DNA from: Clostridium felsineum DSM 794
GTDB lineage: Bacteria > Bacillota > Clostridia > Clostridiales > Clostridiaceae
Direction: 5' to 3'
Assembly (NCBI RefSeq): GCF_002006355.2
Contig: NZ_CP096980.1
Location: forward strand, 2,666,001-2,730,000
DNA length: 64,000 nucleotides
Shown here: piece after piece, positions 26,694 through 37,400 of the stretch
Layout of the letters: each line of letters begins with the position of its first letter
Numbering within the stretch: the first letter of the stretch is position 1
Notes under the pieces: generated by a model
Seen by the model: only the letters and a program-made list of their open reading frames with translations
What the model was told of the DNA's origin: nothing
The model's database searches: none
Made by a program: the position numbers and the translations under genes

Positions 26694-28933
26694 TGATAAT
26701 TAATAAGAAAATTAAAAGAACCATGCTTGAAAACAAAGCTCAATATATGGGTTCCTTAGCACTTATTATAATAAGCTGTATGCTTTACACAATGTTCAAC
26801 CAACTTGCAGTAAATATGAACAGGATGACTACTTCCTTCGAAAAAAATTATTCTCAAGATGACGCTAGCTTTATCACAGCTAAACCACTTACAAATCTTG
26901 ATGTGCTTCAAACCAAATTCAATTTAAAAATAGAAAAAGGTGGGAGCTTCGACTACGAAATCTCAAGAGGTAAAACTCTTAGAATATTTAGCGAAAATAT
27001 AAAGGTAGATATACCAGCTATAATCTCAGGGAGCAAATTAAGCCCTAACGGTATTTTAATAGACCCATCTTACGCAAAAGCAAATGGATTAAAAATTGGA
27101 GATAAGTTGAATATCAAAAATAAAAAATTAACCATTAATGGCTTTATGTCTCTTCCAAACTACGTATATGTGTTAAAATCAGAAACTGATATTATGAACA
27201 ATCCAAATACTTTTGGTATAGCTGTAATAAGTAAAAATAATTTTAGTAATCTAAATTTGGGTAATAATTTCTATAGTATAAAATTTAATAATCAGAATGA
27301 TAAGCAAAATAAGATTTCCAAATTAAAAAACTACTTAAAAACCCAAAATACAGCTGTACTTAGCTGGATAAATATCGATGAAAATCCTAGAATAACTTAC
27401 GTTACTGCAAAAATTGAAAGTATAAAATCAGTAAGCTCAGTTATGCCAATTGCTATTCTTCTTTTAACCTGTACGCTTACTGGTATAGTTATTCTTAGAA
27501 TGCTAGAGAAAGAGTCTATAATAATAGGAGCCTTATATGCTTTAGGCTACAGAAAAAAAGAAATACTAAAACATTACCTAATCTATTCTATTTCTATAGC
27601 CTTTATTGGCGGTATTATCGGAACTATTCTTGGAGGTATAACCTTAAAACCAATGGTCAATTTCATGGTTTCTTACTTTAATATGCCAACTGACTCTCTA
27701 AGCTTTGACTTTAAATATGCAGCTATAAGTATTATTCTACCAATAATTTTTCTCTTTATTTCTAGCTATTTTATTATTAATAGAGAACTTAAATATTCTC
27801 CTGTGGATCTTATGCGCGGCGGAAAAGATACAGGCAAAGTAAACTTCCTTGAGAGAAAGTTAAAACTAAATAAACTAAACTTTAATTCTAAGTTTAAGTT
27901 GAGGCAACAACTTAGAAATATACCAAGAAGTCTTCTGCTTCTATTCGGAATTATAACTGCTACCATGCTCTTACTTTTAGGTTTTGCTTCTAAGAATTCT
28001 ATAGACTACTTAATGCAAGATTCTATTACAAATACGTATAAATATAATTATGAATATGTATTCAACAGTCTAAAACTTGATTCACCTCCTATAGGAGAAA
28101 AATTTTCTGAAACAGCTTTTACTTTAAAAAACAATACAAAAACAACTATAACCGCCTATGGTATAAATCCTAATACAAAATATATTTCATTAAAAGATAA
28201 ATCTCATAATTTTATAAATAAAAATAAAGTTATAATAACAAGAGCACTAGCTGATAAATTGAATGTGAAAGAAAATGATACAATAAAAATAATAAATAAA
28301 TTTAATTCTAAAGAGTATAGTATTAAAATTGATGAAATTGCTGAAACTTATGTGTCTCAAAACTTATATATGCCACTTTCAAAATTAAATAATATGCTAA
28401 ATTATCCAGAGGGAAGTTACATTGGAATATGGAGCAGTACTAAAATAAACATTCCAGAAAAAGAACTTATAAGCTCTTCCAACATAGATGACTTTAAAAA
28501 TGCTCTAAAAACACTAACTGAACCTTTACAATATTCTATAGGAAGTATATCTCTTATGTCCTTTATGATTGGACTTATAATAATATATGTAGTAACTTCT
28601 ATGATTATAGAGGAAAACAAAATAAATATATCTCTTATGAAAATACTTGGCTACAAAAAGAAAGAAATTTTCTCTTTAATTTTAAATAGCTCTTCCTTTA
28701 TTGTGATTATTGGATATATACTTGGAATTCCCCTACTTCTAAGTTCTTTAAAAGCTATGTTTAAATCAGTTACCAAAGATATGAATTTGAGTTTTCAGGT
28801 TAAGCTTAATTTCACTTCTATTATAATAGGTTTTATTGTAATATATCTAACCTATTATATTTCAAGCTTTTTAAACAGAAAGAAAATAATGAAAATATCA
28901 ATGGTAGAAGCTTTAAATTCAGCACGTGATTAA
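26693..28933 (+). CDS. FtsX-type ABC permease
   Basis: The 746-residue membrane protein has an N-terminal span, an extracytoplasmic domain (about 40-240), an FtsX block (about 245-370), a second span and domain, and a C-terminal FtsX block (about 610-740) with MKILGYKKKEIF. Two FtsX units in one chain mean it probably works as a monomer with two ATPases. ATG 26693 overlaps the ATPase stop (TAATG); a GTG at 26687 is an alternative. It is the last gene of the TetR operon. Confidence 0.87.
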   Translation: MIINKKIKRTMLENKAQYMGSLALIIISCMLYTMFNQLAVNMNRMTTSFEKNYSQDDASFITAKPLTNLDVLQTKFNLKIEKGGSFDYEISRGKTLRIFSENIKVDIPAIISGSKLSPNGILIDPSYAKANGLKIGDKLNIKNKKLTINGFMSLPNYVYVLKSETDIMNNPNTFGIAVISKNNFSNLNLGNNFYSIKFNNQNDKQNKISKLKNYLKTQNTAVLSWINIDENPRITYVTAKIESIKSVSSVMPIAILLLTCTLTGIVILRMLEKESIIIGALYALGYRKKEILKHYLIYSISIAFIGGIIGTILGGITLKPMVNFMVSYFNMPTDSLSFDFKYAAISIILPIIFLFISSYFIINRELKYSPVDLMRGGKDTGKVNFLERKLKLNKLNFNSKFKLRQQLRNIPRSLLLLFGIITATMLLLLGFASKNSIDYLMQDSITNTYKYNYEYVFNSLKLDSPPIGEKFSETAFTLKNNTKTTITAYGINPNTKYISLKDKSHNFINKNKVIITRALADKLNVKENDTIKIINKFNSKEYSIKIDEIAETYVSQNLYMPLSKLNNMLNYPEGSYIGIWSSTKINIPEKELISSSNIDDFKNALKTLTEPLQYSIGSISLMSFMIGLIIIYVVTSMIIEENKINISLMKILGYKKKEIFSLILNSSSFIVIIGYILGIPLLLSSLKAMFKSVTKDMNLSFQVKLNFTSIIIGFIVIYLTYYISSFLNRKKIMKISMVEALNSARD

Positions 28934-28974
28934 AAAAAGTAGTACAAAACTTTTTCTGTTTTGTACTACTTTTT
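28934..28974. terminator. Bidirectional terminator
   Basis: A 17-bp perfect stem (AAAAAGTAGTACAAAAC) separates the convergent ABC permease and CHAP genes. Confidence 0.9.
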
Positions 28975-28975
28975 A

Positions 28976-29569
28976 TCATTTCCTAAGCCACCCCGCTGGA
29001 ATTCGCTTTCCTCCAACAAAATACTTTCCATCTTTGCATTCTAAATCAAACATATCCCTGGTTCTAGTCCCCATGTTCTGTTGAATAATTACTATATGAT
29101 CATCTGTAACCTTTGTTACTATTGCAACATGTCCATATTTTGTATCTGTAAAAATTAATATATCATCAGCTTTAGGTTTTTCATTTCCACCATTTTTATA
29201 TTGAATAAGTCCTCTATCTTTATTGAGCTTTCCCTGAGCTACCTTAGGATCAAAAAAATCTTTAGCATTTCCAAAACCATTAGGCATTTCATGGTGCTTA
29301 ACTTCATAATAAAATCTTTTTATGTATTCAACACACTGCCACTTATAGCCATAATAGTATCCATCACTGCTATAATTTTTACCATGGCTTTCTGCATATT
29401 TTTTACCATTATAATATACATTTACACCTTTGTAGCTATCCATATACATACCTATATTATGTATTTTATCTATGTGTTTTTGATAGAGTTTATCTGAAGC
29501 AAATCCTATAAGTCCTAAAATTACTGCCGAAATAATTACCCCTATTAATATTTTTAATACCTTTCTCAT
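28976..29569 (-). CDS. Membrane-anchored CHAP-domain amidase/peptidase
   Basis: The 197-residue protein has an N-terminal membrane segment (about 5-24) and a CHAP domain from about 55. The catalytic cysteine is C79 in YKWQCVEYIKRF and the histidine is in KYGHVAIVT; IIQQNMG follows. The form is close to the amidase domain of glutathionylspermidine synthetase-like CHAP proteins. It probably cleaves peptidoglycan peptides outside the membrane. The gap to the upstream gene is 15 bases, so the two form an operon. Confidence 0.85.
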   Translation of the reverse strand: MRKVLKILIGVIISAVILGLIGFASDKLYQKHIDKIHNIGMYMDSYKGVNVYYNGKKYAESHGKNYSSDGYYYGYKWQCVEYIKRFYYEVKHHEMPNGFGNAKDFFDPKVAQGKLNKDRGLIQYKNGGNEKPKADDILIFTDTKYGHVAIVTKVTDDHIVIIQQNMGTRTRDMFDLECKDGKYFVGGKRIPAGWLRK

Positions 29570-29584
29570 TTTGAGCTCCTCTAA

Positions 29585-30397
29585 TTACATATTGGAAATA
29601 TTAACTGAAGTCTTAAAGGCAAACTTTTCTTCCTTACCTGGTATATAAGTGAGCTCAACTAGTCCACCTATTTGAAGCTTTTCCATAAGTTCTTTATTGC
29701 AAAGCATAGTCCTTGTAGCTTTTATATCACTACCATCATAAGACTTAAAACTAACAGAAACCTGCAGCTCTGTCTTACCCATACTATTATTCATTGGTTT
29801 TAATTCTTCTATTAAAGCTGTTGCTGTTTTTCCATTCCTTCTAATTTCTCTTCTTTCTTCATAAGTTAATCCTGTAGGGTCATTTTTCGCCGAATAATAA
29901 TCAATTTTATCCTGAAGTTTTTCTAAGTCAGGATTAGGGTCTACCATAATTCTTGTTTTTTTCTCGGGATTATACATAATAGGAATAGGATACCCCTCTT
30001 TAAGAAAAGATAGTTCTGTTAGTTGAACAAAAGTTTCCACCTCTCCTAAAAATCTCTCACCATTTTCCTCGATAACCTCAAGTTGAATTTTAACTCCTGG
30101 TTGATTATTCATTGTTGAGCCCGTTTGTACTACATTCTTAATAAATCCAATATTTTTTATACCATTAGCACTTAAACTATTACTTCTTAAAATTGGTAAA
30201 ACAATTACTCTTAAAATCACAATTATAGGAATTAATAAAGCAATCATCCCAATAAGTTCAGGCAAAGCAGCTACTAATCCACGTTCTCTAAGCTCATAAT
30301 TAAATGCATTAAAAATTGATTTAAAACCAAAACATAAACTAAGACCTAATCCACCAAATATTATTACAATCCAAAATATTACTTTAAGTTTTTTCAT
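29585..30397 (-). CDS. Two-span membrane protein with duplicated beta domain (DUF3592-like)
   Basis: The 270-residue protein has membrane spans at about 5-27 and 46-68 and then two similar cytoplasmic or extracellular beta domains. One begins NGIKNIGFIKNVVQTG and ends PIMYNPEKKTRIMV; the other begins NGKTATALIEELKPM and ends ELTYIPGKEEKFAF. The duplication and the P-x-x-YNP/YIPG ending are seen in DUF3592-type proteins. Function is unknown. It is upstream of the CHAP gene on the same strand. Confidence 0.65.
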   Translation of the reverse strand: MKKLKVIFWIVIIFGGLGLSLCFGFKSIFNAFNYELRERGLVAALPELIGMIALLIPIIVILRVIVLPILRSNSLSANGIKNIGFIKNVVQTGSTMNNQPGVKIQLEVIEENGERFLGEVETFVQLTELSFLKEGYPIPIMYNPEKKTRIMVDPNPDLEKLQDKIDYYSAKNDPTGLTYEERREIRRNGKTATALIEELKPMNNSMGKTELQVSVSFKSYDGSDIKATRTMLCNKELMEKLQIGGLVELTYIPGKEEKFAFKTSVNISNM

Positions 30398-30592
30398 TTT
30401 TACTTACCATCCTCCTAAAACTTTACAAATAATCCAACCTATAAATATATAATAGTACCTTAAAATCAGCATTTTAAATATTTGCGAGTTAGTTTTCGAC
30501 ATAAAAGTCCATAATTCCAATTTATTATAACATGAATTACAATTAAACACATAATTTTATTCAAAAATTTTCACTATATTAATAAAAAAACA

Positions 30593-30616
30593 CCTAGTAT
30601 AAAACACTATACTAGG
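30593..30616 (-). terminator. Terminator after the DUF438 gene
   Basis: A 9-bp stem (CCTAGTATA with TATACTAGG) is followed on the minus strand by GTGTTTTTTTA. It lies 8 bases beyond the stop codon. Confidence 0.82.
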
Positions 30617-30624
30617 CTTTTTGT

Positions 30625-31842
30625 TTATTCAAGTAATCGTTTTTCTCCGGTAATCTCTTGAATTTCTTTTATATTTTGAGTAATTTCAAGTACACCAATG
30701 AATTCACCCTTTTCATTCTTAACGGCATAATATTTTATAAGCACATATAATTCTCCCATGTGAATCCAAAAATCCTCATGCTCCTTTTTACCACTCTTTA
30801 AATCCTCAACTACTTTTTCTACTATATGAACACTAGCTGGTGGATGACAGTTTTGAACCTTTCTCCCTATAACTGTTTTAGTTCTTGGAAATATCCTCTC
30901 ACTTCCACCAGAGAAATATTTGACTATTCCCTCTTTATCAACGAAGGTTATATCCAAAGGAAGGGTATCTAAAATAGCACTTATTTCATTTACTTTCAGT
31001 ATACCTGTATCAAATTTTATATATCCTTCTGAATTTTCATTTGCAAGCTTACTTTTCTCTTTTCCTTCTAAATTTTCTCTTATAGGTTTCCATTTTACTG
31101 AAGGTGATACTAAACAATAACCTATTTCATCACTTTCACTTTCTATATCAAGCCATTCATCTTCACTAAAAGTATCAATGCACATTGGAAGAAGTATGTT
31201 TTCCTCTTTAAATATCATTTCATCAATTCTTTTTGTGGTATTTTCTATGATTGTTATTATTTCTTGCGGCCCTTTTTCTACAGTATTTACGACTTCTTTA
31301 CATTCTTTTAAGGCTCCTCTAATTTCATCATCCACTCCCCACATAACCTTTGGAGGTGCTGTTATTCCATACTTCTCCAGGTAAGGAAATATCAAATTTT
31401 CTTTTCTACTGTAATGCTTATCTAAATCAAAAAGCATATTTATATTTTCCATTAGTTTTAACCTTACAGAGTGGCTATCTGCTTTCTTCAGTTCATCCAA
31501 ATTTGGCATCAAATGAGACTTAATGTAGCTTTTAACAGCCTCATTTTCTTTTTTAATAACATCTACAGGATGACCTTCCTCCTTTTCAGGATGATGTATT
31601 TCTTCTATTGAACCTTTAAAAACTGCTGCATGAACATCACAAAGTCTCTGTATTTCTTCTACCTTCATTCCTTCTTTTATAAGCTCAGCTTCCATTTCTG
31701 ATATCTCTTTAGTTGAAACTCCTTTTATAATTTCCTGAAATTTTTCTCTAACCTCGTCAACGTTTTTTCCATTGTGAAGCTCTAAAATTATTTCTTTTAA
31801 CTTTTTTTGTCTATACTCCCTGTTATTGATTATTCGACTCAT
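30625..31842 (-). CDS. DUF438 / hemerythrin / PAS protein
   Basis: The 405-residue cytoplasmic protein has an N-terminal DUF438 helical domain (to about 75), a hemerythrin-like four-helix domain with HHPEKEEGHP, HYSRKENLIFP and FKEENILLP (about 85-235), and a C-terminal PAS domain (about 275-395) with ITFVDKEGIVKYFSGG. Such proteins are thought to sense oxygen, NO or iron and pass this to a partner. No effector domain is fused. It has a GGGG ribosome site and its own terminator. Confidence 0.85.
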   Translation of the reverse strand: MSRIINNREYRQKKLKEIILELHNGKNVDEVREKFQEIIKGVSTKEISEMEAELIKEGMKVEEIQRLCDVHAAVFKGSIEEIHHPEKEEGHPVDVIKKENEAVKSYIKSHLMPNLDELKKADSHSVRLKLMENINMLFDLDKHYSRKENLIFPYLEKYGITAPPKVMWGVDDEIRGALKECKEVVNTVEKGPQEIITIIENTTKRIDEMIFKEENILLPMCIDTFSEDEWLDIESESDEIGYCLVSPSVKWKPIRENLEGKEKSKLANENSEGYIKFDTGILKVNEISAILDTLPLDITFVDKEGIVKYFSGGSERIFPRTKTVIGRKVQNCHPPASVHIVEKVVEDLKSGKKEHEDFWIHMGELYVLIKYYAVKNEKGEFIGVLEITQNIKEIQEITGEKRLLE

Positions 31843-31925
31843 TTTAATTCCCCTTTTATAAATAAGTTTTATATTTAGCTTTACCTTTGAGGAATTAAGT
31901 TATACAAGCAATAAATAAAACCTTT

Positions 31926-33161
31926 CTACACAGCTGTACTAGAAGATAATTCTTTTACTTTTTTGTCGTTTGTAAGTGTGATAACGCTTACAAGGGTAAT
32001 AGCAAGAACAACTACACTTAAAAAATAGTAAGTATATCTAAAACCTATAGATGAATATAAATTTCCTGCTATTGACGAGAAAATTGCAACTGCTAATTGT
32101 TTTGCAAAATTAAAGCCCAGAAGATATACAGTAGCTGAAAAGCGTACATCAAACACATGTGTTATATACTTCATTATTGAAACTAAAAGTAATGGCATTT
32201 CAAATGCTGCTATTAATCTAATTCCAGACAATATAACTGGATTTGTAAAAGTAGCGCTACCAAAAATACGAATAAAGGTTAAAGTTCCGAATAAAATCAA
32301 TCCGTTTTTAGCACCTATTCTATTTACAATTGCTGGAGCAAAAATCATAAGAACTGCCTCTAAACCAGTTTGAAATGAAACAAGCTTACTAAACACACTA
32401 GTACCAACTGCCTTACTTGAGAAAAAGCTTGCATAATAATTAGGAAATTGTTGATCAAAAACATCATATATGCATGCTGTTCCTATTATTATTAAAGCTA
32501 AAAACCAGAATTTTTTCATTTTAAGAATAGAGAAAACGATCTCTTTATTTATTTGACTTTTTTGACTTTCTTTTTCACTGCTTTCATCATTATTATTAAC
32601 CTTAGCTATATAAAGTAGAATGCAAAGAACTACTGCCGAAAGTGATGCAAACCAAAATATACTTACAGGATTTTTTACATATAGTATGCCTCCAACAAAG
32701 GATGCTGTTGCTCCTGCAATTGAACCAAACAATCTTACATGACCATATTCAAACTTATTGTTTCTACTTACTTTTTCAATATAAGATTCTACAACACCTA
32801 CCCCTGCATAAAAACATGCACTTAAATACACACTTCCAATTATAGCTCCAACATATATGTTAAAATGAAGAAGAGGAATATATGCGTAGCTAAAGAAGGG
32901 TCCCATAAAAAGCATCAAGATTGCAACAAAAGCAAATAAATATTTTTTAAAAACAAGTTTATCTTGTATAACACCGAAAAACGGCTGATAAATAAGTGCA
33001 ACTAAAGATATAGACGAAAAAACAAATCCTGCTTTGCTTGCATTTAAATGTGCTACATCCGTTAACCACATTGGTAAAAACGTTAACACTACTGCCCATA
33101 TTAAAAAATAAAAGAAAAATAATCCTCCAAAATTAAAAAAATCTTTTCTAAAAATCTTCAT
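31926..33161 (-). CDS. LacY-type MFS oligosaccharide:H+ symporter
   Basis: The 411-residue protein has about 12 membrane spans and the LacY/RafB family start (FFFYFLIWAVVLTFLPMWL) with the conserved GVIQDKL loop. ATG 33161 follows GGGGG by about 8 bases. It is 30 bases downstream of the GH43 gene, so it should import the sugar or arabino-oligosaccharide that the GH43 enzyme cuts. This pairing is inferred from the context. Confidence 0.85.
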   Translation of the reverse strand: MKIFRKDFFNFGGLFFFYFLIWAVVLTFLPMWLTDVAHLNASKAGFVFSSISLVALIYQPFFGVIQDKLVFKKYLFAFVAILMLFMGPFFSYAYIPLLHFNIYVGAIIGSVYLSACFYAGVGVVESYIEKVSRNNKFEYGHVRLFGSIAGATASFVGGILYVKNPVSIFWFASLSAVVLCILLYIAKVNNNDESSEKESQKSQINKEIVFSILKMKKFWFLALIIIGTACIYDVFDQQFPNYYASFFSSKAVGTSVFSKLVSFQTGLEAVLMIFAPAIVNRIGAKNGLILFGTLTFIRIFGSATFTNPVILSGIRLIAAFEMPLLLVSIMKYITHVFDVRFSATVYLLGFNFAKQLAVAIFSSIAGNLYSSIGFRYTYYFLSVVVLAITLVSVITLTNDKKVKELSSSTAV

Positions 33162-33191
33162 TAACAATGCCCCCTATTAAAATATATTTTC

Positions 33192-34175
33192 TTATGCTTT
33201 TACTGGAGTTTCTATTTCAGGACTGTCTTTTTCTGGCACTCCAAAATCAGGCGTTCCATCTGCCCTCCAATTTATAATTTGTACCCTTGTATGTCTGTTA
33301 GGATCATATAGCGGGTCGCCCTTAATTTCTGTATAGTTTCTTGCGTGATAAACTAAAATATCATCCTTTCCATCCTCTGAAACAGTAAAGCTGTTGTGAC
33401 CTGGTCCATATTGATGATTTTCCATGCTGCTTTTAAATACTGGTGTTTGTGATTTTGTCCAGGAATTTTTATCAAGTAAATTACTACTTTCATCTGCGGT
33501 TAAGATTCCCATACAATAATTCACATCAGTAGCACTAGCTGAATACGTTATAAAGATTTTTCCATTCTTTTTTAATACTGCTGGACCTTCATTAACCCAA
33601 AATCCACGTATCTCCCACTCTAACTCTGGTTTTGTAAGCATAACGGGTTTTGTTTTGAGTGTCCAAGGGTTTTCCATTTCTGCTATATATATATTCGAAT
33701 GTCCTTTGATGTTAATATCTTGTTGTGCCCACACATAGTAAAGCTTTTCATTATGCTGAAAAACAGTGGCGTCAAGAGAAAAAGTTTCCCAGCCTGTTTT
33801 TATTTGCCCTTTTTCTGTCCAATTCGGAGTAAAAGGATCTTCGTTTACGTTTTCTATAACAAACATTCTGTGATTAAAAGTATCATCATCTATGTTCTTA
33901 TCTGGTGCTGCTGCAAAATATATATACCAAGCTCCATTAATGAAATGTATTTCCGGCGCCCAAATTAGGTTACTCATTTCTCCACTTTCATGCTTTTTCC
34001 ATACATCCTTAGTTTCAGCATTTCTAAGTCCTTCTATTGTTTTAGCTTTTCTTATTTCTATTCGATCATATTCAGGAACTGATGCTGTGAAATAATAACA
34101 ACCATCACTATGCTTGTATATCATAGGGTCTGCTCTTTGAATAACAATAGGATTTAACATTTTTTCATCTTTCAT
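33192..34175 (-). CDS. GH43 glycosidase, probable arabinofuranosidase/arabinosidase
   Basis: The 327-residue five-bladed beta-propeller has the catalytic base D16 (RADPMIYK), the pKa modulator D135 (FSLDATVF) and the acid E196 (NEGPAV). There is no signal peptide, so it acts on imported oligosaccharides. ATG 34175 follows AAGGAG by 8 bases. AraR-like boxes upstream support an arabinoside substrate; a xyloside substrate remains possible. Confidence 0.87.
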   Translation of the reverse strand: MKDEKMLNPIVIQRADPMIYKHSDGCYYFTASVPEYDRIEIRKAKTIEGLRNAETKDVWKKHESGEMSNLIWAPEIHFINGAWYIYFAAAPDKNIDDDTFNHRMFVIENVNEDPFTPNWTEKGQIKTGWETFSLDATVFQHNEKLYYVWAQQDINIKGHSNIYIAEMENPWTLKTKPVMLTKPELEWEIRGFWVNEGPAVLKKNGKIFITYSASATDVNYCMGILTADESSNLLDKNSWTKSQTPVFKSSMENHQYGPGHNSFTVSEDGKDDILVYHARNYTEIKGDPLYDPNRHTRVQIINWRADGTPDFGVPEKDSPEIETPVKA

Positions 34176-34203
34176 TCCAAACACTCCTTATCAGTACAAA
34201 TAA

Positions 34204-34247
34204 GTATAATTATGATAATATATACGTATATATTATCATAATTATAC
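34204..34247. promoter_or_regulatory. 44-bp perfect palindrome in the GH43 leader
   Basis: The half is GTATAATTATGATAATATATAC, repeated inverted with no spacer and centred on ACGT. On the minus strand its first TATAAT (34246-34241) is the -10 box of a promoter with TTGAAA at 34269-34264. It may be an operator or a cruciform/RNA hairpin. Confidence 0.8.
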
Positions 34248-34269
34248 CTCCTCATTGCGCTTTTTTCAA
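34241..34269 (-). promoter_or_regulatory. Probable sigma-A promoter for the GH43-MFS operon
   Basis: TTGAAA and TATAAT are 17 bases apart on the minus strand; the -10 lies inside the palindrome edge. Confidence 0.65.
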
Positions 34270-34285
34270 AATTTTGATATGTAAT

Positions 34286-34299
34286 TGACAAGGTTTACA
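34286..34299. promoter_or_regulatory. CcpA cre-like site
   Basis: TGACAAGGTTTACA matches 12 of 14 positions of TGWAARCGYTTWCA. It lies just upstream of the -35 box. The central CG is GG here, so it is a candidate only. Confidence 0.45.
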
Positions 34300-34359
34300 T
34301 TATGTATACAGCATTTATACTCGTTTTCTTTTTATTTTCTATCCTACTTGTTTTCAACA

Positions 34360-34375
34360 ATTGATACGTACAAAT
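34360..34375. promoter_or_regulatory. AraR-like operator
   Basis: ATTGATACGTACAAAT matches 14 of 16 positions of the Bacillus AraR box ATTTGTACGTACAAAT. A half site, GTACAAAT, occurs at 34194-34201. The same gap (34185-34456) otherwise holds only the terminator at 34404. Confidence 0.6.
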
Positions 34376-34403
34376 ATTAAAATTTGTTCATATATAACTA
34401 TAT

Positions 34404-34446
34404 AAAAAGAGATTGTAGTAAATTTATTCCTCTACAATCTCTTTTT
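34404..34446 (-). terminator. Terminator of the MoxR/VWA/DUF4132 operon
   Basis: A 15-bp stem (AAAAAGAGATTGTAG with CTACAATCTCTTTTT) lies 11 bases beyond the DUF4132 stop codon. Confidence 0.88.
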
Positions 34447-34456
34447 ATAATTTAAA

Positions 34457-37400
34457 TTAAAATTTAATTCCCGATTTCTTTTTCCAATTATCATCTACTA
34501 CATTACTAGATGCTACTGCATTACTTACTTGATAAAGTATTTCACTAAAATATCTACTAGGTACTTCCTCTGGTTTTATAACATTAGCTTTTTTTATTTC
34601 ATCATATACATAGCTGCCTCTTTTAACTGTATTTGCTTTATAAAATCTCAAAGTATAGATTGTAGTATCTTCATTTTCATATCCTACACCCAAGCCTTCA
34701 AATTTTAATTCAGCACCTATGTTTAATTTATCATCTTCTGCATAAAATTCATAGTAGACTCCTGCATCTAAAATAGAACCCCTTGACCAACCATAATTCA
34801 TTATTTTTCCCGAAAGTGAAAGTCCATTTATAATCATTCCTCCGAATCTCTCTATATACTCCTTTCCTTTTTCCTCTTCGTTGACCTGAAATACTTCTCT
34901 TTCTAATTGTCTAATGGGCTGTATAATTTCATAATCTGAAAGCTGCTGCTTCCAAAGTTCTAAATCTTCATTATTTAACTCTAACGGATGAACTAGTCCT
35001 ATACTGTGATTTTCTGAAATCTCAAACTCATCTTCATCTTTTGTATTGAAAGTTCCATCCTCCATATATCTAAAGGTATCTAAAAGCTTAGACTCCTTAT
35101 ACACACCCCATACTAGACCTATTGCAAAGCTATGCATAATAGGATTTTCTACAAATAAATTAATCCATTCATCCCTTAACCATTTTCTTTCTGTAGAAAG
35201 TGCTAAGTCTAATCTATTAGTTTGAACTGCTTTTACTGTTTTTAGCTGTTTTTTAAACATTTTGTATTCTGCATAAGCTTCTTTTGCTTTTGTTTCATCA
35301 TCTCTTTTACCTGGGGATGGGAGAGCCTTAAGCTTCTTTTCATTTTCATCGTAAACCTGAAGCGTTAAATCCTCCATCAATCTTACTGCAAACCTCCTTA
35401 TTCCATAATCAAATATTCTTTCCCCTCTTTTATTAAAACCTAAAGTTGGAACCACTCTATCTGAAAGTTCTTCTACAGAAATATTTAAAGCTTTAGCGGC
35501 AATTTTAAGAGCCTCTTGTCCTGCCTTTTTAACTTGTTTAAACTTAAACTTTCTAGAAATTCCATCTACTATTAAGAGTGCTTCATTACTTCCATTTATA
35601 GCCAAAGCTTTTACCGCTTCACTTGCAATAGCTCCCCTAGAATTCTTTGACCATTCATTTATGCGTTTTTCAAGCTTTGATACTATTTCATTTCCTCCGT
35701 ACACTGAACTAAAGCTTAAAACCCATCTCTTTTTGGCTTCTGCACCCTTTGAAAACCAGATATCAAAAACCTGATTTGCAAATATTTGAAGATCTATTTT
35801 ATTTAACTTTTGTGAAAGATTATTCCCCTCATAACTTACTCCTATTTCCTTAAGTGAAGAGTAACAAATAATAAGCGCTTTTAAATAATCATTTTCACAA
35901 AATTCTTCTTTTCCTTTTAACCTTACCTTTGAAAGTGAATCCAATTCAAGCCAAGAAAGAGAATTACTTTTATTTTCTTTAACCAACTTTTTAGTAATTT
36001 CTACATCTTTAATTTCATTAGTCTTAAACTTTTTTTCAAGACTCAAAACATCAAGAAGTGCTTTTTTTAACTTATCATTTTTTTCTGTTTTAAGAACTTC
36101 ACTCAATGTTTTTTTAATCCTATCTTTAGTTTCTCCTTTGGTTTTTTCATCCATTAACCATTCTGATAAAATATTTACACAAACTTCTCTTTCGCTCTTC
36201 TTTTTTGATTTTAATTTTTCTATTATTAAATTAATAAATTCTAATTTTCCTATAAATAATTTTACAAATCGTTCTCTAACTCTTTTAGATGCATCCCCAA
36301 ACATATCTATAATTTGTTTCATACTATCCTCTTCTTTAATTATAAAAGCATGATCTAAAAATACACACTTTCCCTCCACAGAAAGGCTTTTTATATTTTT
36401 AATAACTTCCATTGAATTTTTATCTATGAGTTTTTCTAATACTGCTTTAAGTGCATCTATTTCTTCAACTGTACAATCATAATAATTTATCATATTATCA
36501 ATTGTTTTCATTTGCATTTCTACAGCTAAACCATACTTTTCAAATAAATTAAATATATTATCGAATTTTTCTTTTACATATTTAACTTTACCATTTTCAT
36601 AATTGCAAGCAAGTCTTCTAATAACCCCCTGATAGCCTAACGCGCCTAAAAGCACAATAGTACGTTCATATACACTAAGGCTTATATCCTCTCCTTTAGG
36701 TAAAAGATAAAGAATTCCAATTAAGTCATCCATAACTCCCCAAGGAAAATCCTCACCAAAATCCGTCTCTTTTATAGTGTTTTCAATTTTCAAAATAGAT
36801 TTTTCACTACATAGAAATTCTTGTATTTCATTTATTTTTTCTAATGAAATTTCTCTACTTGAAAATGTTTTTGTGAATATATTTATGCAGTCATAACAAA
36901 GCTCTTTAATGTATTTTTGCCTTTTACTTGTATTAAGCATAAATTTTATTAATTCACTTCTTACATAACCTTCACTTATTTTTATAGCCTCTTCAAAAGC
37001 TTCCTTATCTTCTTCGTATTTCTTTTTTAATACATATTTCAAATCATTTGATCCTATAAATTTTTTAACGTACCAACTAATATAATACTTTAAAGATATT
37101 CCAAAAGCCTTGTATATTTCTATAGAATCAACTTTCTTTATATTGTCATAAGCAAAATCTAAAGTATTTTTATAATCCACTTCAGATAAAAATTGCATAA
37201 TTCTTTTTAGAACAGGTGACTTATCTAAATTTAAAGTTGAAAATAGAGCCAAAATCTTAAATATGTATATATCATATTTATGTACTTTAATTTTATCCAG
37301 AATTTCTTCTTCAATCTTATCTATATTTCCCTTTAAAAATTCCTTTACAGGGCTTGTTACATTTGATGGTAATTTTTTATCATACAATCTATCTATTGAG

